DNA of 64,000 nt, from contig CM068829.1 of NCBI GenBank assembly GCA_028554795.2, forward strand, positions 130,278,016 through 130,342,015, in the 5' to 3' direction. The position numbers were made by a program, and so were the translations under genes. Below are positions 36,661-49,615 of the stretch, one piece after another (the first letter of the stretch is position 1; the number at the start of each line of letters is the position of its first letter). The notes beneath the pieces are model-generated. The model worked only from the letters and a program-made list of their open reading frames with translations. It made no database searches and was not told the origin of the DNA. Source of the DNA: Sinohyriopsis cumingii (taxonomy: Eukaryota > Mollusca > Bivalvia > Unionida > Unionidae).

Positions 36661-37419
36661 GTACTGTTAAGTGAGCTAAGAATCTAGTCGATCACCTCTC
36701 TGAATAAGCCCACATTAGCGGTTTTTGATGAACTTAATGCCAATGGAAAAGTAGGAATAAAATCATGAATTCATTTTGTTTTTGTTTTGTTTTCGTTTCA
36801 GAAACACGATCACATATTTTCTGCAATCTGTGCTTATTTTCTGTAATCTGTGCTTCCTGTCGAGATAATCTGTGGTGAGTAGGATGCATTTTTCTCGATA
36901 AAGTCCTTTTGTAGTTGTATTAGTTGACAGCTATCGTCACACGCCTTCAGGAACTTCCATTAACGTTTTCACAATTGTATCGATTATTTTCAGCTCGGGC
37001 TTTTCCTTTCCTTAGGATGATATAAAACAGGAAATGACTTTCAGAATTTGAGAAACAATTCCTTCCAAGTGAAAGACAACATTCAATTACAAGCGTTATG
37101 TTTCAAACAGCTTTTCAAATATCGAGAAAGATATTGAATTTTAACATAGTTATTGATTATTTTGGCCCATTATTGAATAACAAATTTAGTTGTGGAAATT
37201 GCGAGAAAATCTTACTTACGTAGGTTCTGTGCACAATTCGCTCGGACATACACCAAGAGATCCAGTTTGAACTTAGGAAATATGTCGTACGTGATCTGAA
37301 CCTGTAGCACAGTTTCGCTTGCCAACGATATGTCAAATTGTTCGTAAAAATCACATCTCGAACCGCAAGAGAAACTGAAATATTCACTTTATTGGAAGGT
37401 ACACCAAACTAGAATTTTA

Positions 37420-37421
<2 letters not shown>
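36661..37421. other. Non-coding stretch, no gene seen
   Basis: A short tandem pair of TTTTCTGYAATCTGTGCTT at 36818-36855. Nothing else recognised. Confidence 0.4.

Positions 37422-37470
<49 letters not shown>
37422..37470. repeat. (AC)n microsatellite
   Basis: AC run with one AAAC interruption near 37453. Confidence 0.9.
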
Positions 37471-37471
<1 letters not shown>

Positions 37472-37739
37472 TTAGTAACAATATTGTTTTGCTGCTTTAG
37501 CTGCTATTATCAATTGATTATCCATATCGTAATTTTCTCCATCAAATATCAAATTCCAAATTAAATCTATGTATATGTACTCATCGTCAAATCAGAAGAA
37601 CCTCGAATGATGCACGTATGCACCAGCTGTCCCAAGGTGTGTACAGAACAACAAGTACGATGTTCTGACAGATACATTTCATCAATTTCAAAAGAATGTT
37701 CTGCAAGTCAGTTTAAGACAGAGATCTGTAATAAAGTAG

Positions 37740-37985
37740 AATTTAAAGTTAAAATAAATGAGACATTCTGGAAGAAATTACGTAGATCCAAGCATGCTGC
37801 TAGAGACAAATGTATCTCAATCCACTATGTAACATGCTCTTTTGCGTGTGCTGTCTCGACGTGGGGAAGGAAGCCATAGTTCGGAATGGCCATATATTTT
37901 AGCAAGGGATTCAAGTAGTCTGCAGTGGATTAGTAACGTTTTATAATCAAATCTCATTCTCCTACTCGTATGGTGGTTATAAATA
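37740..37985 (+). repeat. Unnamed dispersed repeat X, clear copy 1
   Basis: Core TCTCGACGTGGGGAAGG, CCATAGTTCGGAATGGCC, ATATATTTTAGCAAGG, GTCTGCAGTGGATTAGTAA and ATAATCAAATCTC. The same blocks occur in order at 39600-39960 and 45845-46145. No coding frame, tRNA head or inverted ends seen; class unknown. Confidence 0.65.
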
Positions 37986-38695
37986 AGAAAAATCAGCGGT
38001 CTTGACATTGTTCAAACATGGGATTTATGTACTTGAATAGGTGTGTGTTCAAGACCAACACAAAATCATTAATCTTGACACAAGCGACTTCCAAGTGTAT
38101 ACAGCGATCTTAAAACTAGCCTTTTTTGCGCTCTCAAGCTCGGGTAGTTGACAAAAAGGGGTAATATAGAGAGAAACTTGGGATGGATTAGAAGGAAGCT
38201 GCCTGGAACAGACGGTAGATGTTTAGGTTGACTATGCATGTCGTGTTCTTCACCTTAAATGGCGGTAAGCCTTCGAAAGCTTCTACCTTCGTCTTTAAAG
38301 TCAAGCAGACATCTTACTTTGCCGTGGATCACATGTTTGAATATCACTGTCTCCACGATAGTAATAGCCAATATTAAAACCCTATTGAGAGACGGAGCAA
38401 ACTCGGTCTAAGAGCTATATGGATAACTACCGAGTAAATCAAAATTCAAATGAACAAATATTCGCTTTTGATTGGTTGTTACCAAGGATGACATGATAAA
38501 ATTAAATATTTGTGTGTAAGTACTAATAAACACTCAAAATTTGTAGTCGACTTATTCCAGTTCTGCCATTCTATTTATATAAGATAACGTTGATAATTTC
38601 TCCAAGAAAGTATACTAACGAAATGGCAAATTGATTTAAATTAATTTCCAACATAATGACAGTTTATGTCGGAGACACCGATAAAAGGCCAGAAT
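37986..38695. other. Non-coding stretch, no gene seen
   Basis: AT-rich; nothing recognised. Confidence 0.4.
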
Positions 38696-38703
38696 CTAGC
38701 GAC

Positions 38704-38993
38704 CAACGTTCCCTCTAAGGCATGTACACTAGTGAGCGCCGAGCAAAGGCCACTGAGCAGACTGCAAAACCTACTGAGCAAATTTTTTTACGGAAATTGT
38801 ATCCTCAGGCAGGGTGCGTCAAAGTGGGTGGGGGTTTACGAGTCACTTTCACACTGTGTAAGCTAGGAACGGCATGCATAGTTCTCAATGGAGTTTCACG
38901 AGAAATCAAAAGAATTATCTCTGTGCGCAGAATACATTTTACTGCGCTAAGACATCAAACAAGCTGCGCGCGCGCAGTTTAGCGGGAACATTG
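38704..38993. mobile_element. hAT-like MITE with perfect 8-bp TSD (CAACGTTCCCTCTAA)
   Basis: Left end CAACGTTCCCTCTAA, right end TTAGCGGGAACATTG, inverted copies with few mismatches. Flanked by CTAGCGAC at 38696-38703 and 38994-39001, a perfect 8-bp duplication. 290 bp, with a GCGCGCGCGC block just inside the right end. Elements with CGTTCCCTCTAA ends are known in several animal genomes. Frames across it are short and overlapping. Confidence 0.85.
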
Positions 38994-39001
38994 CTAGCGA
39001 C

Positions 39002-39599
39002 CTTTCAAATTCCAGTTGTTTCTTCTAACCAAGCAGATAATGTGTTTCGTATCGTGTTAGAATAAATAGTTTGCTGTTTTTACGCCAGTGAGTTTTCCTT
39101 TTCAAGAGAAGATCGAAATAATCTCAGTTAGCCCTTTCAAGTAATACGTAGCATGATCACGTGACTCAACATTTGGATCCGACCCGGAATGGAAGGATAA
39201 CACAGACTCAATGTGGACCAGTGGTATTGTTGCTTAAATGCATAAGCACTAATTCATGTTTGGATTCTCTAATGAACTGAAATAATGCTAAAACGTTTCT
39301 ATTTCACAACTTGATAATATATGAAAACTCGCTCGATTTTGGAATAACTGATCATAATTCGTCACTGCCTGATCCTAATTCACCACTGCCTTTTACAGTT
39401 CCCATATATTTTGTCGTCCATTGTCGTAGCGCTTTAATGTCATATAGGTCAATCATAAAAGCATTATTGGTGGTATCATTCAGTTACTCTCACTGGGGAA
39501 CGTGTCTGATCGTCCCACAGTGTAAAACGAGATAAAATCAATATATTAAATTGATTTGCAAATGAACTGTCTGCATGTTAACATAATTCTAAGGCTAAT
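39002..39599. other. Non-coding stretch, no gene seen
   Basis: A small pair of TTCGTCACTGCCTGATCC / TTCACCACTGCCTTT-like strings at 39358 and 39379; otherwise nothing. Confidence 0.35.
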
Positions 39600-39960
39600 A
39601 AATAAGGTATTTATGGAGAAATTAAATCGATCCATGCAAGATGCAACGGAAAGAATCAATCACTGGAGCATCTGACATGCTGCCTGCATGCTATCTCGAC
39701 ATCTGAAAGAAGGTCACAGTTTCGAACCGACAGATATTTTGTGACGGATTTTAAGTTGTCTTCAGTGGATCAGTAAAACTCTTAGATCAAATATAACCCT
39801 CTATAATCCTGATATCGCCTTGCGTAAGAAGTGGTTTAAAACACAAAAACTACCTGCATAACAAATTCTCATTCATTCATATTTTTTCTGCCAATATTCT
39901 GAATCAGATCAGATAGATTCTACATAATTATGGTAAATTGGTAGAACTCCAGTCACTTTT
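39600..39960 (+). repeat. Unnamed dispersed repeat X, copy 2
   Basis: Blocks TCTCGACATCTGAAAG, GATATTTTGTGACGG, TTAAGTTGTCTTCAGTGGAT, CAGTAAAACTCTTAGATC and, further right, TAAATTGGTAGAAC. The right part matches 46078-46145 rather than 37985 onward, so this copy and the one at 45845 share the longer form. Confidence 0.65.
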
Positions 39961-40203
39961 AGCTGTCACGTGACTCTTCTTTATCAATAATTCTCATTAA
40001 TAGTTCACTTTTTATTACATCAAAAAGAAGTTCAAGACTGATTCTTGAGTCCCATTTTCATGGCTTGGAGGACAGAAGTCGTGTTAAAAATTAAAACAAT
40101 AATCTGAATCAGTTTGGCTCCTTGTATATGTCCCACTCTGCGCAATCGCCGCTAAATAAAGCCCCTCTGCTATCTGGCGATCCACAATACAATTTAGTAT
40201 ATT

Positions 40204-40205
40204 AC

Positions 40206-40267
<62 letters not shown>

Positions 40268-40270
40268 ATA

Positions 40271-40313
<43 letters not shown>
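40204..40313. repeat. Compound (ATT)n-(AGT)n-(GT)n microsatellite
   Basis: ATT run to about 40236, AGT run to about 40267, then a GT run to 40313. The stepwise change suggests each motif grew out of its neighbour. Confidence 0.9.
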
Positions 40314-40315
<2 letters not shown>

Positions 40316-40369
40316 GGATAGTCCTTGGTATGGTCCGTCGGTAAATTTTAAAACAGCTTAATGTAGACA

Positions 40370-41889
40370 TACAAGTAAGAAAAAGTAATCATGTATTTGT
40401 AAACCTTTTTTTGCGTTTATTGAAATTTTCTGTATTACCTTTAGCAGCAAAATGTTTTGTTCTGTTATGTCAAGTTCGTTGCAAAATAGCTGTGTTAGAA
40501 TCAATATTGATATTTATTACTGATAATCTGTGATAAAACTCACTTCTTGCATTATTAAACAGTCTGCATTCAAAATGAAAATGGTCATTTTCTATTGGAA
40601 ATCCACATGAACATGAAGGATATGCGATAACATTACCTCTATATAATCATAACTGAGCGAACTGCCTTGATGTCTTAATCGGCTGAATAGCACAGAGGAT
40701 CGCTTACTCCCAAATGCTAAATGCTAAATGAATCGACGCATAGTTTTTTTCCCTTGTAATATTTTTCTCTTCTGTTTTTTTAAAGTTAACTGGATTGTGG
40801 CAGATCGTTCCATGAATCCATCTTGGTATACAAGATTTTTGTTAACAGAAGAATTTTTGATCGATACTGAATGAGACTAAAAGTAAAGATATAACAAAAA
40901 CTATATTTTTTATGTTTCGCCTTACTGTGAGAGTAGGCCATCCAACTTTAAAATATAGTGCTACTCTGCTAGCACATTTTCGGATTCGAAATACTATTCT
41001 GGCTACTTCAAGCTGCAATTTTAATTTGTTTAAGAGGAGAATGGAACTTACTACAGGAAGATCTCATTTTCGATACATATTTCTGAACAGGGCTAATGTA
41101 TGTTAAATACATTTTATTCAGGTTATGTTTTGATAACATATATTTAAACTTCTTTAGTTGTCCAATACGCATTGACGCATAATGAATTAACGCATCAATA
41201 TGGTTTCTCCATGAATCATCGAATGACGTAATACTTTCCAGATATCGATGTGATATAACAAAACAAAGCTTTTCACCCAAAACTTCATGGGTATTTAATT
41301 TGCCTATTTGGTGAAGAGGACTCATTTTGATTTGGATGGACTAAAACTAAAACCAAGTGATTTTTCTACCCAATAATTTTCCTCAAGCCGATAATTCCTG
41401 AAGATCGTCGCTTAATCGTCGCTGGGATCCGGCAATATGCATGGTAAAGAGGAATCATCATAAAATAATCTAATAAGTTTAATTATTCTAATTAACCTAA
41501 TCTAATTTAATAATCTAATTCGTTAAAAATAATCTAATTATAAACATTCGGCTATGTAATTAATATATACAACGAAAGGGAGGGGTCCTAGTACTGATCC
41601 CTGAGGTACACCAGCAGCAAGTCGTTAAAAGTTTGAGAATTCGTTTTCTACCATAACTCTATGAGTTCTGATTTTAGGTAATCATCAATTCATGCTAAAA
41701 GAATGCCAATAATTTGAAGACTTTTCATTTTAAGTATTAATCCATATGTTTTGACTATGTAATAGAATAAAATACATGAAATATTTCGCGTCGGTCAGTT
41801 GCATTGCATATGTTATGGTAGGTATCCATGAGCTGATGTGTGGTTGCATGGTCAAGTATAAAACCATAATGATGCTTGTAAAATACATC

Positions 41890-41974
<85 letters not shown>

Positions 41975-42235
41975 CAAATCTTTCCCAAAATGTTGCCAAA
42001 GTTACTCAAAAGGGACACAGGTCTGTAATTTGACGGAATTAATTTGTCATCTTTCTTGACTACTGAAACCACGCTGGCCATTTTCCATTGATTTGGAACG
42101 TTGTGTAAATTTAATGACTTATTAAAATGTGATACTAGAGGTTTGAATTGAAATTTTCGTTTTCTTCAGAAAGAAGCTGTTGACATCAAGATCATCTTGT
42201 TATTTTGTTGTGTGTTAATTGTGCCCATAATCTTC
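40370..42235 (-). mobile_element. Jockey/CR1-group LINE ORF2 remnant
   Basis: Minus-strand RT and C-terminus, read right to left. SNYRPVSLL near 42001-42034, preceded by NVPNQWKMASVVSVVKK; GVPQGSVLGPLPF near 41575-41618; the catalytic box as FYDDSSL near 41448-41470; SFDDSWRNHIDALI and LKKFKYMLSKHNLNKMYLTY near 41100-41230; and a C-terminal zinc-like CSCGFPIENDHFHFEC near 40563-40617. Multiple frame losses and an (AT)40 expansion at 41893-41972 between the first two motifs show it is dead. No RNase H seen, which fits Jockey/CR1 rather than I. 5' truncated. Confidence 0.85.
41893..41972. repeat. (AT)40 microsatellite
   Basis: Long TA run inside the reverse-oriented LINE RT region. Confidence 0.95.
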
Positions 42236-43661
42236 CATTTAGTCAACTGAATTTGATTCAACGTGTGTCGGGTTTTGTTGTCCAAGAAGGGTAGCTCTCT
42301 TTCGTGATCGTCAGTAGAGGAGATCGAGCAGACGTAATTATCAAGTAAGTTGCTTTTTAAAAATTGTAATAAACTAGTTTTGAATTATTAATATGGAGAG
42401 GAGGAATTATTGACGATCCAGTGCATTCTTTTGTAATAAATTTGATTATATTCTGATAAATATTTTTGATTACTTTTATTCTTTTCGGACTGATGAATGC
42501 TTAAGTTTCGAAGAAGAATTTTCTCGATTTATTCTTCAGAATATTTCGTCGATTTGTTTGCTTTTCCATCTTTTGGAGCGAAGAGGGTTTTTAGATTTTA
42601 AGGCTTTTGTTTTCTCAGTCTGTTTTTTATTTTAATTTCTAGTCTTAAATCTGAGTTGAACCATATTATGTATGTTAACAGTCCAAAAGAACAGATCCAC
42701 ATATTTTACCCATTTACTTTGTACGTGGTGATTATTTAACAAAGTCGTACCAATATAAGTCTTGACTGCAATTTAAACTAAGTAAAATTCTTCTTAAAAA
42801 TATCATAGCATGTGTTTCTGTAAACTGCAAGATTGCCCATGCTCATTGGTACACTTGAGTTGTCAAACTCTTCAGTTTCGGAGGTAAGAAGTTCTTGCGA
42901 CTAGCTGGAAACATATGGTACCTAAATGGACATAAACAGAATATTTAGAACATGCTTTATTTCCACGTGCCTAAAGTAAAAAAGAGAAACATTGTTTCCA
43001 TTTATCGGTTGTGTTTCGATTATACAAGACCTTCCCCATATTCGTTTGAATTGAAATATGACCATTATTCATTTCAGAGTCGAGTATTCAAAATTCTAAC
43101 GATGATTCTTTTCTAATTTATTCGTAAGGTATAGTATCAGAAAAACTTCTATTAGATTCTCACCTTTATATTCGCTCTGTCTAATTTGCAGCGATCAGAT
43201 CTTGCACTAAACTCAGTTTTTGCAAAAGCTGAATATTCTAACTAGTTTGAGCATTTGCGTATGAATGTTAACTTCAGCAAACGCGAAAATTAAGCTAAAG
43301 GTGTCAGTAAAGATAAGCAATTAAAGAGCTAATTCTACGTGACATTTCTAACAATAACTTGCCTAAAATTATTCACTGATACAAGTCAGATGTGATATCA
43401 CTTTTAATTTTATTATGTAAGTATGTCTTTATTTGCATAGTTTTTCATTATTTAAGTATTGGAGATCTGAACGATAATAAACCATGAAACCTAACACTTT
43501 AAAAAGGTAATTACCCAGTTGGAGGTATGGTCGATAAACAAAATTTAATGCGGAAAAACGCGGCAAACAGTTTAGCGGTATCATATGAAATTAGATTGAA
43601 TACACTCAGACGATAAAAAACACTCTGGATATATGCAACTTCTGTCAGTCCAATAAATCAT
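42236..43661. other. Non-coding stretch, no gene seen
   Basis: AT-rich; further upstream LINE sequence was looked for on the minus strand beyond 42240 and not recognised. Confidence 0.4.
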
Positions 43662-43733
43662 ACTTCGAATGTATGCCGATAGCTGCTATTTGGACCACCT
43701 CGGCTATTTAAAACACAAGGATTTTCGAGAAAG
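43662..43733 (+). repeat. Unnamed repeat Y, copy 1
   Basis: TTCGAATGTATGCCGATAGC, then TTTGGACCACCTCGGCTATT and ACACAAGG. About 80% identical by eye to 51562-51633, most differences being C/T transitions. Similar wording upstream (TGCGG..ACGCGGCAAACA near 43548) suggests a longer shared unit. Confidence 0.6.
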
Positions 43734-45028
<1,295 letters not shown>

Positions 45029-45248
45029 GTGTGTGTGTGTGTGTGTGTGTGTGTTTTTGTGTGGTCCCACCCAGTCTCGTTATCCTGACACCAACCAGGC
45101 CGACCAGTCCTAACGCTAACCTCTTAATGCTGAGCGCCTAGCGAGGAAGCTGCCAGTACCATTTGTATGTCTTTGGTATGACTCGGCCGGGGTTCCAACC
45201 CGTGACATCCCGCATCCGAGGCGGACGCTTTAACCACTAATCCACTGT
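45029..45248 (-). mobile_element. SINE-B copy 2, internally shortened
   Basis: (GT)n tail at 45029-45053, then directly CACCCAGTCTCGTTATCCTG: the body between tail and that block (present in copy 1) is missing. Head end has GAGGCGGACGCTTTAACCAC. Lies head to head with copy 3, 130 bp away. Confidence 0.8.
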
Positions 45249-45375
45249 CATTTTGGTAAAAGAGAAATAAATTTATAAGATATAATAGAGAGATTAATCC
45301 CTCTATAGTGCACCACAGCCGTCAACCATCTTGCGGTTTAACATACCAGGTTGAATCTGAGTCTCCATAAGTTCA

Positions 45376-45682
45376 GACCGCTCTACTGGCCTAGTAGTTA
45401 GAGCGTCCGCCTCGGATGCTGGAGGTCGCGGGTTCGAACCCCGGTTGAGTCATACCAATGACTTAAAAAATGGTACTAACAGCTGCCTCGCTTGGTGCTC
45501 AGCATTAAAAGGTTAGTGCTAGGACTAGTCAGCCTGGTGTCAATTTAATATGACCGGGTGGTACATCATGCTACATGTCTGCGGCATGATGCCCCAGTGC
45601 TAGACATCACTATAAACTGCCACACTGCAGACAACGTAGCGATATGACTGAAAAATTGTTAAAGCTACGTTAAAAGTCCCAA

Positions 45683-45739
<57 letters not shown>
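45376..45739 (+). mobile_element. SINE-B copy 3, full length
   Basis: Head: box A GGCCTAGTAGTTAGAGCG, box B GGGTTCGAACC. Body: GCTGCCTCGCTTGGTGCTC, CAGCCTGGTGTCA, GCGGCATGATGCCCCAGTG, GCCACACTGCAGAC and ATATGACTGAAAAATTG. Tail: CGTTAAAAGTCCC followed by (TC)n(AC)n at 45683-45739. Same structure as copy 1 in opposite orientation. Confidence 0.9.
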
Positions 45740-45740
<1 letters not shown>

Positions 45741-45844
45741 TGCCATACGTTCTCACAATCAGAGGCTACTGCATTTCATTTAAGTATTACCCTGTACATA
45801 TAAAATTGTAACTATCTTCATTTATATTACTGAATCCAAACAGG
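45740..45844. other. Short spacer
   Basis: Separates the SINE-B tail from repeat X copy 3; nothing recognised. Confidence 0.3.
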
Positions 45845-46145
45845 TTTCTTGTGTTTTGATATTGGAAAGAAACCATTGTTGCGAACTGCCATATTTTTTT
45901 TAAAGATTGATTTTAATTTGTCTACAGTGGATCAGTACATTTTTCAAAAATCATTTCCATTTCTGAACCTAAGAAGTAGCTAGTAAAATAGTTATTTATT
46001 TCGACATTATTACAAAATACCGGAATAAATTCAAGAATAAACCTGTCACTGTGTAGGACAGTCGTAATCATTATTTATTCTTGCCAATTCTCACTCTAAT
46101 CAATGGGGATTTAAGGAAGTAATGTAAATTGGCAATGCGACAATA
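45845..46145 (+). repeat. Unnamed dispersed repeat X, copy 3
   Basis: Blocks GGAAAGAAACCATTG, GCGAACTGCCATATTTTTT, TTGTCTACAGTGGATCAGTA and, at the right, TTGCCAATTCTCACTC and TAAATTGGCAATGCG. Matches the long form at 39600-39960. Confidence 0.6.
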
Positions 46146-46814
46146 ACAAATCGACAGTTTTATGAGCGAAGACCTCGAACAGTGTTTTGTTCAAAACAGG
46201 ATATGTTACTCTCCTTCAACTAACATTTACACTGACAGCTATTTCAATAATCATAAAATTACCGAAGATTTCATAGTTGACTGAGTGCTGTGTTTAGAGC
46301 AAAGAGGTGAAAATTAAAATGAAAATAATTTGTTTAGAGCCAGGATCCTCTGGTTCCCATTATCCATGTAGTATCATATGTCCTGAAATCTTAGCACAAT
46401 CCAGATGAGTATCTCTACCTTTAATTTGTGGGTAAAATAGTGTAAACGCACTTTGATTACATAAGTGTCCTTTGTATTGAAAAGAACCAATATTTTCGAC
46501 CCGTCGTGTAATTTACTGCACGACAGCAAGGTGAAACCAATACGCCTACCGCACATATTAGTCCAGGTTAAGGATACGTAAACGTCGAATCATATATTCA
46601 TTTTATTCGTGTCTCATAGTAACAAAGAAATATAGATTTTATAATCTTCCCTTGTTTGTTTTTTTAAAGATGGCTATAGTATATGCCATTATGAATCACT
46701 AACGTGACAGCAGTTTGACACAGCATCAGACTGTAACGGCAGAGATGAATAAAAACGGAGTTGACGAATTTGTCGTCCAGAAACTCGGCTCGTTGCTGTT
46801 TATATAATCAATAT
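46146..46814. other. Non-coding stretch, no gene seen
   Basis: AT-rich; nothing recognised. Confidence 0.4.
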
Positions 46815-46990
46815 CATCACGTGGCGAAGTTTACCTTGTTCCATATCCCGTACAACATCGACGGGAATTCGTTCTCGTAGATTGTCCATTGTTTTCCCGA
46901 ACATGGCATTATTTATCAGCGTGAGGATGCAGCTGGCCCAGCCGAAACGATTTGTAATTTTGGTGCTGGCATATATTATGTGCTGAAGGC
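46815..46990 (-). pseudogene. Polinton-type family B DNA polymerase fossil fragment
   Basis: On the minus strand a segment with NNAMFGKTMDNLRERI, followed by VDVVRD, matches the conserved NNAVFGKTMEN(L/V)R-R motif of protein-primed family B DNA polymerases of Polinton/Maverick-type elements. Only this motif region is recognisable: no capsid, integrase or terminal repeats were seen nearby, so it is an isolated, broken relic. A related element class with the same polymerase is possible. Confidence 0.6.
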
Positions 46991-47774
46991 ATCTCTTAAA
47001 CGAATTTATTTTTATACGGAGATTATGAAGATCTTCGTTATCTTTGTCGTCTTCGCCGTGTCTTATGTCTTCCTTGAATAGTTGACTACCTTCGCTGGGT
47101 GTGTCACTGTCTTCAAGATTATCAATTGTCACTGGTACCGACCATTCAGTTAACGTCAGCGACTTTTAAGTTTTCTCACACGATATCATACAATGACTTT
47201 TCTGTTTATTTACTATTCACTGAATTTTCTCAGTGCTAGCCCCAACGCGATTCTTAGCCCAGTTAATTCATGAAGGCGCTCTGTTTACGCATTTAAAAAA
47301 TTATACAACATTTTTCGGTCTCTTTCACGAATCGAGATGAAGCATTCAGAAATAAACATCGATCTGATCTTTTCTGTGACGGCATAAACACACCATTGCT
47401 CTGGAAACTTAACTCCTCATTAGTTACGCTCATAAATTCTTTCTTAATATGTGTATCTCACACAGTGGTATTTTCGACATTAGATATTACTCGCTTTTGT
47501 TATTTAAGAAAATATTGTGATACAAAAGGAGCTGTCGCTGCTAGGTTTGTTCATGTAGATAGTATGTCTGCTGTTTTTTTTTAAGCTGCTGCGCAAACAT
47601 TTCTTTCAGTAAATAGATGTGTTGCGATCATTGCCGGTTTCATTATCTCTCAAAGAATTATGCGCATATAGTCGTAATCGAGACCAAGAGTACATCGTCA
47701 GATTTGACATTCCTTTTCTTGTGTAGCTCACTCTATGGTGGATATACTTCAGTTAATATATAAAAATATTTTCG
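46991..47774. other. Non-coding stretch, no gene seen
   Basis: Nothing further recognised on either strand. Confidence 0.35.
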
Positions 47775-47848
47775 CGAGCGTGATGCGAACCTGATTTGTA
47801 TCATCCAAGGGTGTAACACGCTAACCGATTAGGCCAGGGAAACACTTA
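47775..47848 (-). pseudogene. tRNA-like relic (SINE head or pseudo-tRNA)
   Basis: Minus strand reads CCTGGCCTAATCGGTTAGCG (box A-like) and, 33 bp on, CAGGTTCGCATCAC (box B-like). The T-arm does not pair well and no acceptor stem forms, so it is not called a working tRNA. No SINE body was recognised after it. Confidence 0.4.
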
Positions 47849-49286
47849 ATATGTACGAAAAAACTCAAACTTAACGCTGTTGGCAAAAAAAACCATACCA
47901 AAACAACATATAATGCATACCTCCCTTGCTGCAGATGTAAAACGACTCCATTTTAGAATTGCCATCTATAGCCTGATATTTCCAAATGCAATAATTATTT
48001 CTAATGCAATGGTTCTCTCTGGTGCAGTGATTCTGAAACTGGAGATCGCTCTCGTTCACTGATACTCATGGCTGGGGTATGACTAGCTACGATGTCGTAG
48101 CCTCAACTTGATTTGTTGTGGTTGAGGCTACGAATTGATCCAATATCATGTAATGGAGCAAAACAAAATCACTAAAGTCAGAAAAACAAATAGTGTAGAA
48201 ATCTACTTCATAAGTATAATCATGTTGTGAAAGAAGTTTGGTTTATTTTGAAGTTATTAAGCCCTTACACGATAAAATAAATTGGCATGGTTACACTAAT
48301 CTCACTGTGTCCGCCATGACAGATAACGCGAGACTCTCGCCGTGACCCCATTTCTATATATGTCTTACCAGACCATATTTGGCTATTCTACTCTATGTCA
48401 TTATCAATCAAGTGGCAAATAATGGATTCTTTGCAGAATTTTAAAGTCACCGGTAAATCGTATTTACTTTAAATGCGCAGACTCTCCGACTCAAACCGCG
48501 CCATATGTTTACTACCATCTGCTTACGTTTCCAAATAAGGCCTCAATGTCCTTATATGGCACACAAATAAACGAGGCTGAGAACGAAAGTAGTAATTATT
48601 TTAACTAATATGGCGGACGGTCTAAACGAAAATATCGGATAAGAAAGGGAAACAAGATTTTACAACTATTTCAAAAATTATTTGCGATAATTCAGGTATT
48701 AAATAAGAGGACTACTCAAATTATTTAATTATATTCAAGGAACATGGTCAAAATTGTTGATATTAAGATAAAAAAGCTTGCTCCATTGACACATAGAGTT
48801 TCATGTTATTACCCTGTCCACGAGTTAGGAGTAAGGGTACTAATATTAGTACTAGGGTATGACGAGTATGTTTCATAAATTATTAAATCGGCACATTCAC
48901 CAACAATAGTCTGAGTCATTTCAACATCAGTAGTGGCTATTTTTGGATGTTTAGGTCCTAATCAGATGATTTTGTTTTATTCATCTGTAAGGATCTGGCA
49001 CGTAATTCCAAAGAGTTTCTCAGATAACTCTGTTCCGCTCAACAGCACTAACTAGTGAACCTGCTGCACATAGTTACACTAAGCTAGGAAACGCACGTGT
49101 CCATGCAGGCTTTCTCGCGTGGGACCCACTGCGGGCGCACGCGGATCAGTTTTGTCACCCACAGGGATTCATCACGCAGCACTCGCGTATGCAAAATGAG
49201 CAAAGTCATGGGGGAATTTAAGGATTAACCCAGATCGGTAAAAGAAATTTAAATCTCCCGTTTGCTTCTACTCTCGTCATCTCAAT
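47849..49286. other. Non-coding stretch, no gene seen
   Basis: A small inverted pair around 48090-48130: CGATGTCGTAGCCTCAAC and GTTGAGGCTACGAATTGATC, about 12 bp apart, could form a hairpin. Otherwise nothing. Confidence 0.4.
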
Positions 49287-49400
49287 GAGCATGCAAACAA
49301 CCAAGGTAATTACTAATACTTTGGAGCATGCAAACTACCAAGGTAATTACTAATACTTTTGGAGCATGCAAACTATCAAGGTAATTACTAATACTTTGCT
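49287..49400. repeat. 37-bp tandem repeat, three copies
   Basis: Unit: GAGCATGCAAACTACCAAGG then TAATTACTAATACTTTG. Three nearly identical copies, followed by a degraded partial (CACTAATACTTAGCAC). The minus frame of 60 codons over it simply repeats. Confidence 0.85.
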
Positions 49401-49578
49401 CTTCACTAATACTTAGCACAGTGCAAACAAGACAACCAAAACTGTCTGCCAGGTGTGTTATCACTAAACGGCTAAGTTATTGTTAATCTGGGTGGTAATG
49501 AAGCAATGAGTACAACACATGCCGTAGCATTTCCCAGCGTCACTATCAGACGATTTGCATGATTATTCTTGCACGCCA

Positions 49579-49580
49579 CA

Positions 49581-49615
<35 letters not shown>

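Noticed and set aside
38666-39065. Three overlapping plus frames
   Set aside because: They lie over a hAT-like MITE with a perfect target duplication and show no protein resemblance.
42485-42530. CTGATGA..GAAG as a hammerhead ribozyme core
   Set aside because: The GAAA box and flanking stems are not formed.
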